Positions 6,115-13,919 of a DNA stretch of 18,687 nucleotides are shown here, piece by piece. Position numbers and translations under genes: made by a program. The DNA comes from CAZVIK01 sp964627045 (lineage in GTDB: Bacteria > Acidobacteriota > Terriglobia > Bryobacterales > Bryobacteraceae). Numbering within the stretch: position 1 is the first letter of the stretch; each line of letters begins with the position of its first letter. The notes under the pieces are model-generated. The model was not told where the DNA came from. It searched no databases and worked only from the letters and a program-made list of their open reading frames with translations. The stretch lies in NCBI GenBank assembly GCA_964627045.1, contig CAZVIK010000064.1, positions 1-18,687 on the forward strand, in the 5' to 3' direction.

Positions 6115-9100
6115 TACTGCGTAACGGCGATCGTCTGAAGAAACTTGATCCCGCGCCAGGAATCCGAAGAACGGTAGACTACCTGCAAGGCCACCGCGTT
6201 GCCGTAAGGCGCGCCTTGCCCGGATGGGATCTTGATATTGACCTGCCACAAGCCCGGGTAGTAGGCGCTTAAGCCCGAAAAGGTGATCGAAGAGTCCGGA
6301 AGCTGCGTGCGCTGCGGTCCGATGTATACCTGCGGCAGCCGCCGGGTGGTGTGGCCCGGTCCGGGCGCGGCGCCGTCTTCATAACTGCCCACGAAGTCGA
6401 GCCCCTGCCCGGTGAGGTAGAGTTCGATGTAGTCGCCGCCCTTCACCGGGTTAGCGGAGGAGTTCAAACACGGAGCGATGTTGTCCCCGGTGCAGCCGCC
6501 GTAGTAAGTCCCGTCGGCCTTCACGTTGAGCGCGCGAACCTGGTTGCGCCCCGAACTGTCGGCCGTGAATATCCCCACCCAGAAAACCATGCCATCCGCC
6601 CCAAAAACCGTAAACGGCCGGCCGGGCCCCCCCATTAATTGGAAAAAACACCCGCATTTAANNNNNNNNNNTGAAGATGCCCACCGAGTACTCGCTGGCC
6701 TGCGGCGCGAGATACGGACTCTGGCAGGCCGTGCCGGCGCTGTTCTTGGAACAACCGACGGCGAGGATCTCCCCGGTCGATTGTTGCACCAGCTTGATGT
6801 CCAGATCGCCCGAGGTCGGCGAGGCCTGGGGCATGAGGAAGTTGATCTGCCCGGGAGAGACGTAGTGCAGGGGCGCCGGATTGTCGTTGATCAGCAACTG
6901 AACGCCGGACAGCGTCTTCGGCAGCGGGATGGCCGGCGCCAGTTCGGTAGCTACCGGGAAGCTGAAGTCGGCGAACGGCCACAGCGTGGCGTACATGCCC
7001 GGAGCCAACTCGGTCTCATAGTTGGCGGCGTTGGTCGCCGCGGTGGCCGGGGAATAAAACACCACGCGGTGCGTGCTCTGGGCCACCAACGGCGTGCCCG
7101 TCCCGGTCACAGTAACTCCGAGCGCGACGTTGGCGCCTCCGCCCACGAAGAAGTCCGGCTCGTTGAGTACCCCGCGTATCCGCAGCACTCCGTACCCATT
7201 GGAAGAGTTTGAAGCCACCCAGGTCTCGCCGGTGGCGGCCGACGAGTAGACGCCGCGAGGATCGAACAGCGTACCCAGTCCCGGAATCGAAGTGATCGCC
7301 GTATCCGCCGCCGTCCCGTTGGCGCGTTCGGTGACGCTGTCGAGAATCAAGACGCGGTCCAGACCGTAGTCGCAGATGAACAGCCGGTCGCCCTGGTCCA
7401 CGGCGACCTGCAACGGCTGGTTGAACCGCTGCCGGTCGCTTGCCGAGGACGCGGCGGTCCTTGTCGTGAACGTGGCCTGCCCAAAAACCCGGCTGGCTTT
7501 CATCCCGCTGGTGAAGCCGCCCTCGGGTTTGAGGAACAGCAGCACGCGATGGAAGACGCCGTCGGAAACCAGCAGGTGCCCGCCGGTGGTGAACGCGACA
7601 CCCACCGGATAGGAGAAGTTGGCGTCGCTCGGATCGGGCCGGGAGGAGCGTGTTGCCGTGAAGTTGGGCTTGCCGATTACCAGGTCGGCCTTGCGGTACT
7701 CGCCCGCCGCGGGGGTGTTGGCCGCCGCGAATGGTGCGGGAAACCGAAGGACGCGCCCGTTGACGGAATCCGCCACCCAGAGATTGCCCTGCGCATCGAC
7801 GGCGAGTCCCTGCGGCAGGCTAAGTCCATATTCGCTCGGGTCGCCGGGGTTGGTGGGCCCCCAGTTGCCCGCCCCGCGGTGATTGCTTTCCTGACCGATG
7901 ATGATGTCGGCTTCGCCGCCCAATTTGGCGGTCCTCACGTCGCGGAAGCCGAGAATCCGGTTGTTGCCGGTGTCAGCCACGTACAGGTGCGGCGGGTTCG
8001 AGGAGGCGTCGACGGCCATCCCTGCGGTCATCGGATAGGTGGAGCCGTCCAGCGACACGCTGGTGCCGAAGCGGAAGCCCCGGCCCTCGACGCGGTTCGG
8101 CCCGTCGTCGTCCAGATACAATTGGCCCAGCACGCGCTTCCCGAACATGGCGGCTCCCACATTGGCGGCCGGGTCCGGCAGTACGACGACGCGGTTGTTG
8201 GAGTTGTCCACCACGAAAAGCTCCTGGCCGACGACGGCGGCGGCCACCGGGAAGTTGAAGGAGACGGCGGGCTCGGTTCCGATGGCCGTCACCGGCCACA
8301 GCGCGTCGCGGTTCGGCCGGTAATCGGTGAGGCTGGCCTGCCCGATCAAATCGTCGGCGTAAGGTGGGGTGCCGTCGGTCGGCCACTCCTCGTACGGCCT
8401 GTAACGCACGATGCGATGATTCGACGTGTCCACCACGTACGGCCGGTCGCCCACCAGGAAGACGTCCCTCGCTTGATAGAGCGTCTGTGTGGTCGGCGGT
8501 TGAAACGTGCCGATCCCGTTAGTCACGCCGCCGATCTTCTTTGCCGCCGGACCGTTGGACAGCGGCGCGTCGAACACCAGAACGCGGTTGTAGCTGTCGC
8601 ACACATAAAGCCGGCCGGCGGAGTCCATGGCCATGCCGAAGGGATAAGCCAGCCTGGACCTGTCGGCCAGGTTGGAGGGGTTGGTGGGGTTCAACTCGGT
8701 GAAACCGGCCTGGCCAAGCACCAGGTCCGCCCTAGGCATGTTGGCCGCGCCCGGCCCGATCCGATTCGCCGGAAACCGCAACACCCGCTGGTTGCCCGCA
8801 TCGGCCACGAACAGGTTCCCGGCAGGATCGATGAAGAGTCCCGTCGTGTAGAGCCCCGTATTCAGCCGCAGCGTCCGGTCCGAGATGGTGCGCGTATCCG
8901 GATCGAGATTCACGGTGCTCGCGCTTGGCGTAAGTTGACCGATCACCAGATCGGGAATCGCCGGGAGGTCGTTCTCGAACGGCTTCGGATAGCGCAAGAC
9001 CCGGTTGTTCACCGTGTCGGCCACGTACAGATCGCCGTTTGCGTTCACCGCCAGTCCGGTCGGCCCATTCAGCCCGCTCGAAAACGTCCCGCCCGGCCCC

Positions 9101-9432
9101 TGTGGAGCCGTCGAGTAGAAGTCCTGTTGCCCGATGACGATATCGGCGGCCGCGCCGTTCTGGAACGAGGACGCGTTCCTCCAGCCCAAAACGCGGTTGT
9201 TGGCAGAATCAGCCACGTAGACGATCGGGTTGGCCCCGGAGGCGTCCACGGCAATGGCCATGGGGCCGTACAACTCGCGCCCTTCCACGTAGTTAGGGTT
9301 CGACGTTACCAGCGTCGCCTGGGGGTGGCCGAGCACGCGCGACGGATTGGGGCTCAACAAGACCTGCCCCGTAAGCGTCGGGACCAGAATGGCGGCAAGG
9401 GCCAGGAAAGACAACCGGCTTGATTGGCTCAT
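6114..9432 (-). CDS. Secreted NHL-repeat beta-propeller protein with Solibacter-type C-terminal domain (interrupted by an assembly gap)
   Basis: A large exported protein, about 1,090 residues once the ten-N gap is bridged. The ATG at 9432 has AAGGA just upstream and gives a signal peptide (MSQSSRLSFLALAAILVPTL). About ten NHL-type repeats follow, each with a core such as YVADSANNRVLGW, YVADTVNNRVLRY, FVADAGNQRVLRF or WVADSVNGRVLRF. They centre near residues 72, 135, 207, 275, 332, 409, 484, 550, 614 and 685 and alternate with a [DR]-[LI]-[VI]-[IL]-G-[QK] motif. These should fold as one or two beta-propellers. The last ~300 residues (YVSPGQINFLMP, VGIFTADSSGRNQVRALN, GDYIELYLTGQG, PGLWQVNIKIPSG) resemble TIGR03437, a domain expanded in Solibacter and of unknown function. 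Both flanks of the gap read the same VGIF in the same register, so no real frameshift is indicated. The role, perhaps surface binding, is unknown. Confidence 0.88.
6662..6671. other. Assembly gap (10 Ns) with overlapping flanks
   Basis: Ten Ns interrupt the NHL-repeat gene. Bases 6672-6685 (TGAAGATGCCCACC) nearly repeat 6566-6579 (TGAATATCCCCACC), matching at 12 of 14. Both encode F-I-G-V on the minus strand in the gene's frame. The ~80 bases left of the gap (about 6580-6661) do not code sensibly and look like a degraded read tail. The two sides therefore probably overlap rather than being separated by missing DNA. Confidence 0.8.
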
Positions 9433-9551
9433 GGGTTTCCTTAAACAGGAGCGGACGCGGGACTCGCCCCCCCTCATACTTAGCATGGCCACGTGCATGA
9501 ATCAACCGTCCTGGTACTGGACCGCTTCGCCCGTGCGTGCGACCATGAGTT

Positions 9552-10355
9552 TTGAGCTACCTGCACCCCTCCGGACGCAAACTGAGAATCAGCGCCGTCA
9601 GCTACCTCAACACGGTTCCGCTGGTTTGGGGGATGCTCCACGGGCGCCAGCGCGACCTGTTCAATCTTGACTTCTCCCTACCCTCGGAATGCGCCGGCCG
9701 GCTGGAATCCGGAGCGGCCGACATCGGCATTGTTCCGGTGGCCGAGTTGCCCCGGTTGGGTCTTTCCGTCCTACGCGGCGCCGGGATCGCCTGCCGGGGC
9801 GCCGTGCGCAGCATCCTGCTTGTCAGCAAGGTCCCGCGGACCCGGATTCGTGTTCTGGCCGCCGACACCAGTTCCCGCACCTCCGTGCAACTGGCCCGCA
9901 TCCTGTTGGAACGGAACCACGGCGCCCGCCCCCGTTTGGTGCCATTCCCGCCGGACCTCCAGGCGATGCTCGAAGCCGCCGACGCGGCATTGATCATCGG
10001 CGACCCCGCCCTGCGGATTGGCCTGGATCAACCCGGCTGCCAGGTATTCGACCTCGGCGAGGAATGGACCGCCACTACCGGCCTTCCCATGGTTTTCGCG
10101 GTCTGGGCCGGGCATTCGGAGTGCATTACGCCAGGCCTTGAGGAGCCTTTCCTGGACTCCTGCCGCTTCGGCCTGGCGCACCTGGACGAGATCGTCGAAC
10201 GCGAGTCCGCCGCGCGCGGCCTCACCCGCGAAATGGTTCGCACCTACTTCGAACGCAACGTCACCCTGGAGTTCGGCGAACCGGAATACCAGGGTCTAGA
10301 CCTCTTTCTGAAACTCCTCGGCGGGTCTGCTATCTTGAAGCCATTCGGGGCCTGA
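9552..10355 (+). CDS. mqnA: Chorismate dehydratase MqnA (futalosine menaquinone pathway)
   Basis: MqnA dehydrates chorismate to 3-[(1-carboxyvinyl)oxy]benzoate, the entry step of the futalosine route to menaquinone in the cytoplasm. The 267-residue product shows the family signature at its N-terminus (LRISAVSYLNTVPLVWGML). It continues with the periplasmic-binding-protein-like fold: GAADIGIVPVAELPRLG, ADTSSRTSVQLARILL, ALIIGDPALR and EEWTATTGLPMVFAVWAG. The length is typical. The frame has a stop at 9546-9548, so the start must be TTG at 9552 or lie inside the conserved core; no convincing ribosome site is visible. It is divergent from the NHL-repeat gene and followed by mqnC after five bases. 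The other pathway genes (mqnB, mqnD, mqnE) are not in this window. Confidence 0.92.
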   Translation: MSYLHPSGRKLRISAVSYLNTVPLVWGMLHGRQRDLFNLDFSLPSECAGRLESGAADIGIVPVAELPRLGLSVLRGAGIACRGAVRSILLVSKVPRTRIRVLAADTSSRTSVQLARILLERNHGARPRLVPFPPDLQAMLEAADAALIIGDPALRIGLDQPGCQVFDLGEEWTATTGLPMVFAVWAGHSECITPGLEEPFLDSCRFGLAHLDEIVERESAARGLTREMVRTYFERNVTLEFGEPEYQGLDLFLKLLGGSAILKPFGA

Positions 10356-10360
10356 CGGGA

Positions 10361-11515
10361 ATGCTGGACCAAGCGGAAGCCATCGATCTGCTCAAGGGCA
10401 ACGACCTGGTCGGTCTCGGTATGGCCGCGCACGCGTTGCGCCGCAAACTCCACCCGGGCAACGTCGCCAGCTACATCATCGACCGCAATATCAACTACAC
10501 CAACGTCTGCACCGAATACTGCACCTTCTGCGCCTTCTACCGGCCCCTCGGGCACGCCGAGAGCTACATCCTGTCCCGCGACGTCCTGTTCCAGAAGATT
10601 CAGGAGACGCTCGACCTGGGAGGCACCGGCATCCTCATGCAGGGCGGTCTTCACCCGGACCTGAAGATCGAGTGGTATGAAGACCTGCTGCGCTCGATCA
10701 AGGCGCGATTCCGGATTCACCTGCACTGCTTCAGTTCCCCCGAGATCCTGAACATCGCCGAGGTCAGCGGGCGAACCCTGCGCGAAACCATAGCCCGGCT
10801 GCGGGATGCCGGACTGGACTCGATCCCCGGCGGCGGCGCCGAAATCCTGGACGACCGTACCCGGGCCCGCGTCAGCCGTCTGAAGTGCTCCACAGAAGAG
10901 TGGCTGGAAGTCCACCGCGTGGCCCATTCACTCGGCATGCGAACCACCGCCACCATGATGTTCGGCTGCGGAGAGACCCTGGAAGAGCGCGTTCATCACC
11001 TGGAGGTGGTCCGGCGGCTGCAACGGGAAACCGGCGGGTTCACGGCCTTCATCCCCTGGACCTTTCAGAAGGAGAACACCGCGCTGGGCCATTCGGTCCG
11101 CGAGGAAGCCACGGCTGTCGAGTATCTGAAGACACTCGCCGTCAGCCGCCTCTACCTGGAGGAGATCTTGAACGTGCAGGCCTCCTGGGTGACGCAGGGA
11201 TTGAAGCTCTGCCAGGTGGCCCTGCGTTTCGGCGCCAACGACGTTGGCAGCATCATGATCGAGGAAAACGTCGTCTCGGCCGCCGGCGCTCACCACAAGT
11301 CAAGCGAAGAGGAACTGCGCCGCATCATCCGCGAAGCGGGCTTCATTCCCAAGCAGCGGGATACGCTCTACCGCACCTACTTCCTTCACTGCGGTCTTAC
11401 GGCGAATTCTACACGCCGCGCTGGCTGGCCGAGATCATCCTGGACGAATCGGGCTATCACGGGACTCCAGGCGTTCGCGTATTGGACCCCTCCTGCGGTC
11501 CCGGGGTCTTTCTGA
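10361..11515 (+). CDS. mqnC: Dehypoxanthine futalosine cyclase MqnC (radical SAM), with an aberrant C-terminal tail
   Basis: MqnC is a radical SAM enzyme that cyclises dehypoxanthine futalosine in menaquinone synthesis. The [4Fe-4S] motif C50-x3-C54-x2-C57 (CTEYCTFCAF) is intact. Family-typical segments continue through GILMQGGLHPDL, HLHCFSSPEI, DSIPGGGAEIL, TTATMMFGCGET, FIPWTFQKENT and GANDVGSIMIEENVVSAAG. The recognisable sequence ends with QRDTLYRTYF, where family members normally stop. Here the frame runs on for about 42 further residues (343-384) of Arg/Trp-rich sequence that is the out-of-frame reading of the following methyltransferase gene. The ATG is five bases after the mqnA stop, so the two form an operon. 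The tail suggests a junction or a base error at about 11385. The enzyme core looks complete and probably active. Confidence 0.93.
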   Translation: MLDQAEAIDLLKGNDLVGLGMAAHALRRKLHPGNVASYIIDRNINYTNVCTEYCTFCAFYRPLGHAESYILSRDVLFQKIQETLDLGGTGILMQGGLHPDLKIEWYEDLLRSIKARFRIHLHCFSSPEILNIAEVSGRTLRETIARLRDAGLDSIPGGGAEILDDRTRARVSRLKCSTEEWLEVHRVAHSLGMRTTATMMFGCGETLEERVHHLEVVRRLQRETGGFTAFIPWTFQKENTALGHSVREEATAVEYLKTLAVSRLYLEEILNVQASWVTQGLKLCQVALRFGANDVGSIMIEENVVSAAGAHHKSSEEELRRIIREAGFIPKQRDTLYRTYFLHCGLTANSTRRAGWPRSSWTNRAITGLQAFAYWTPPAVPGSF

Positions 11516-13065
11516 CGCTCGCCATCGAGCGCGCCCGCCTTCGCGGCGCGTCGGCGGCGGACATCCTCGCGTCGATCCACGGCTATGAACTGAACCCGGA
11601 CACCGCGCGCGCCGCGCGCGATGCCTACCTTGCCGCCTTGGGCGATCTCGGCGCGGGCCTGCTCGACGATGACGTTCCCGTCTTCTGCCGCGACGCTTTG
11701 CTCGACGCTGCCGCTCCCGCTCCGTTTGACTTCGTCGTCGGCAACCCCCCGTGGGTCCGCTGGGACTACCTGCCGGCGGCCTACCGCACGGCTACACTGC
11801 CCCTTTGGAAGCACTACGGACTGTTCTCCCTGAAGGGCTTCGCGGCCCGCTCCGGTGCGGGCAAGAAGGACCTTTCGATGCTGTTCACCTGTGTGGCGGC
11901 GGACCGTTACCTGAAGCCGGGTGGGACGCTCGCTTTCGTCATCACGCAGGAGGTTTTCAAGTCGAAAGGGGCCGGGGAGGGGTTCCGCCGCTTCCGGCTC
12001 CCGGATGGCGGCGAGCCGCTCCGGGTGCGTGCCGTCCATGACTTTGTCGCCCTGCGCCCGTTTCCCGGCGCCTCCAACAAGACCGCTGCCGTCGTCCTCA
12101 CCAAGGGCGGCGAGACCGCCTACCCGGTTCCCTACTTCGTCTGGAGCCGGGATTCCGATGGCCGCCTGGCGCGTACGCGGCTGGAGGCCCGCCCGTTGGG
12201 GACGCCGCTGGGTCCGTGGCAGACTCTGCCTGTTGCCCGGCGGTGCCTTTCGCGACTGGCCGGCGTTAACGCCTACAAACCCGTCCTCGGCGCGAACGCC
12301 AACCCATACGGCGTCTTCTGGGTCGAAGTGCTGCGGGCGCTCGATGGCGCACGGGTCGAAATCCGCAACCGGCCCGATCTCGGCAAGAAGCCGATAGCCC
12401 CGGCCAAGGCCGTCATCGAGGCTGAGCGGGTCTGGCCCGCACTGCGCGGCGCCGACATCCACCGCTGGGGCGCGCGCTCCCAAGTGCACGTCCTGCTGGT
12501 ACAGGACCCGTCGACGCGCGCCGGATTGCCGGAATCCCTCCTGAGAGAGAAGTTGCCGCTGACGCTTGATTACCTCGAACGCTTTCGCGGCGAACTGCTG
12601 GCGCGCGCCCTCTATCGCAAGTATCACCAGGAAGCAGCGCGGCCCTTCTACAGCCAATTCAACGTCGGCCCGGAACTCCTATCGCCATTCAAAGTCGTAT
12701 GGCGGCGGATGGCCACAGATCTGGCCGCAGCGGTCGTCTCGGTTTGGGACGGACCGCTCGGCCGGAAAGCCCTGTTACCGCTGGAGACAACCGCGTTTGT
12801 CGGCGTCGAATCCGAAGAGGAGGCGCACTACCTCTGCGGCGTGCTGAACTCGCCGGTGGTGGGTGACTTCGTCAAGTCCTTTTCGGCCGCGGGCCGCGGG
12901 TTCGGCACTCCCTCCGCCATCGCGCAGGTCGGCATCCCCCAGTTCGACCCTGCCAGCGCCGCGCACCGCTCGCTCGCGCTCGCTTCCGCGCAACTCCACC
13001 GGCGTCAGGACGACGGCCTGGAAGCCACGGTGGATCGCCTGGCTGCCGCGCTCTGGGGTTTGTGA
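11389..13065 (+). CDS. N6-adenine DNA methyltransferase, Eco57I/TaqI-like (start codon missing or CTG)
   Basis: A class I SAM-dependent DNA adenine methyltransferase, about 558 residues if read from CTG at 11389. Near the N-terminus is GEFYTPRWLAE, the usual lead-in of this family. SAM-binding motif I follows (VLDPSCGPGVFL, ~31-42), then GYELNP (~65-70) and the catalytic motif IV NPPW (119-122, in FDFVVGNPPWVRW). The C-terminal half holds a target-recognition region ending GRGFGTPSAIAQVGIPQF. No restriction nuclease motif is evident in it or its neighbours, so it may be an orphan methylase. No ATG, GTG or TTG lies in frame between the end of MqnC homology and the first family motif. The first 127 bases overlap the mqnC tail in the -1 frame. 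It may start at CTG, be N-terminally truncated, or reflect a base error. The target sequence is unknown. Confidence 0.8.
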   Translation: MRSYGEFYTPRWLAEIILDESGYHGTPGVRVLDPSCGPGVFLTLAIERARLRGASAADILASIHGYELNPDTARAARDAYLAALGDLGAGLLDDDVPVFCRDALLDAAAPAPFDFVVGNPPWVRWDYLPAAYRTATLPLWKHYGLFSLKGFAARSGAGKKDLSMLFTCVAADRYLKPGGTLAFVITQEVFKSKGAGEGFRRFRLPDGGEPLRVRAVHDFVALRPFPGASNKTAAVVLTKGGETAYPVPYFVWSRDSDGRLARTRLEARPLGTPLGPWQTLPVARRCLSRLAGVNAYKPVLGANANPYGVFWVEVLRALDGARVEIRNRPDLGKKPIAPAKAVIEAERVWPALRGADIHRWGARSQVHVLLVQDPSTRAGLPESLLREKLPLTLDYLERFRGELLARALYRKYHQEAARPFYSQFNVGPELLSPFKVVWRRMATDLAAAVVSVWDGPLGRKALLPLETTAFVGVESEEEAHYLCGVLNSPVVGDFVKSFSAAGRGFGTPSAIAQVGIPQFDPASAAHRSLALASAQLHRRQDDGLEATVDRLAAALWGL

Positions 13066-13208
13066 GGTCGATGGCGGGCGGGTTGTTGCCGCGCCAACTC
13101 GCGGTCGCGGTCGGGGTTGCCGGGTTTTGCTAGACTGATCGCAATCTTGACCCTTGATTGGAGAAGCCCCGACGGCCCGTCCGCCGGCGCCGGCACGTAC
13201 AGGTCCCT

Positions 13209-13913
13209 ATGCGCCTGAAACTGATCGCCTGCGAGGTCTTCCGTCGCGAGTTCCTCGACGCCGCCGCCCGTTCGGTGAACCGGATTGACGTCGAGTTCTT
13301 GCCCAAGGGACTGCACGACCGCGGAAGCGCCTCCATGTCCGCGCGCCTGCAAGAGCGCATCGACCGTGCCTCGGGCCCCAGTTTCGACGCCGTCCTGCTC
13401 GGCTATGCCCTGTGCGGCAACGGGATCGATGGGATCTCGGCGCGCGATCTTCCCGTCGTCGTCGCCCGCGCCCACGATTGCATCACGCTCTTTTTCGGAT
13501 CGAGGAATCGCTACCTGGACTATTTCGGCGCCCACCCCGGCGTGTACTTTCAGACCTCCGGCTGGATCGAACAGGGCGAGCCCCGGGAATCGCAGTTGAA
13601 CCTCGAGTACGAAACCCTCCGCGCGCGCCACGGCGAAGAGAACGCGCGCTACCTGTTTGGGGAACTCACCCGCCGCTACCGCCAAGTCACCTTCATCGAA
13701 ATGGGTGTCGAGCCGAACGAAAGCCTCGAACGGCAGGCCCGCGGTCTGGCCGCCGGACGCGGTTGGGCCTTCGAAAAGATCCCCGGCGATCTCGGCCTGT
13801 TCCAACGCCTGTTGGATGGCTCCTGGAACGATGACGAGTTTCTGGTGGTTCCACCCGGCGCACGAATTCGCGCATCTCACGACAGCCGTATCGTCGAGGC
13901 TGTCTCCCGCTAA
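13209..13913 (+). CDS. DUF1638 family protein
   Basis: A 234-residue cytoplasmic protein that I place in DUF1638 by its pattern: MRLKLIACEVFRREF at the start, VLLGYALCGNGIDG (62-75), RAHDCITLFFGSRNRYLDYF (87-106) and GVYFQTSGWIEQ (111-122). Residues C8, H36, C69, H89 and C91 are visible and could bind a metal or cofactor, but this is untested. The family's biochemical role is not established; members commonly sit beside corrinoid proteins, MtaA/UroD-like methyltransferases and RACo-type activators. ATG 13209 was chosen because family homology begins at once there; an upstream TTG at 13158 is in frame but adds a basic, non-conserved leader. It ends six bases before the RACo-like gene, so the two form an operon. 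Confidence 0.78.
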   Translation: MRLKLIACEVFRREFLDAAARSVNRIDVEFLPKGLHDRGSASMSARLQERIDRASGPSFDAVLLGYALCGNGIDGISARDLPVVVARAHDCITLFFGSRNRYLDYFGAHPGVYFQTSGWIEQGEPRESQLNLEYETLRARHGEENARYLFGELTRRYRQVTFIEMGVEPNESLERQARGLAAGRGWAFEKIPGDLGLFQRLLDGSWNDDEFLVVPPGARIRASHDSRIVEAVSR

Positions 13914-13919
13914 ACCCCT

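Noticed and set aside
7549..9423. A long plus-strand open frame (624 codons) antisense to the NHL-repeat gene
   Set aside because: It mirrors the repeated VADxxNNRV coding on the minus strand, has no family-like sequence and no ribosome site; open antisense frames are expected in GC-rich coding DNA.
9440..9520. TTGATT-18-AAGTAT as the NHL-gene promoter (minus strand)
   Set aside because: Only 4 of 6 and 3 of 6 consensus matches; too weak to list as a feature.
10885..11388. Extending the methyltransferase upstream to 10885 to give a 726-residue protein
   Set aside because: The extra 168 residues are Arg/Pro/Gly-rich and are the out-of-frame reading of mqnC, whose own frame is clearly conserved.
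11375..11400. Programmed -1 ribosomal frameshift from mqnC into the methyltransferase
   Set aside because: The frames are in the right relation (-1), but no X-XXY-YYZ slippery heptamer is present near 11375-11400 and I see no obvious downstream stem; junction or base error is simpler.
13119..13160. TGCTAGACT as an extended -10 promoter for the DUF1638 gene
   Set aside because: It resembles the tRNA-Gly box but matches only 4 of 6 and has no -35 partner; the leader to ATG 13209 would also be long.
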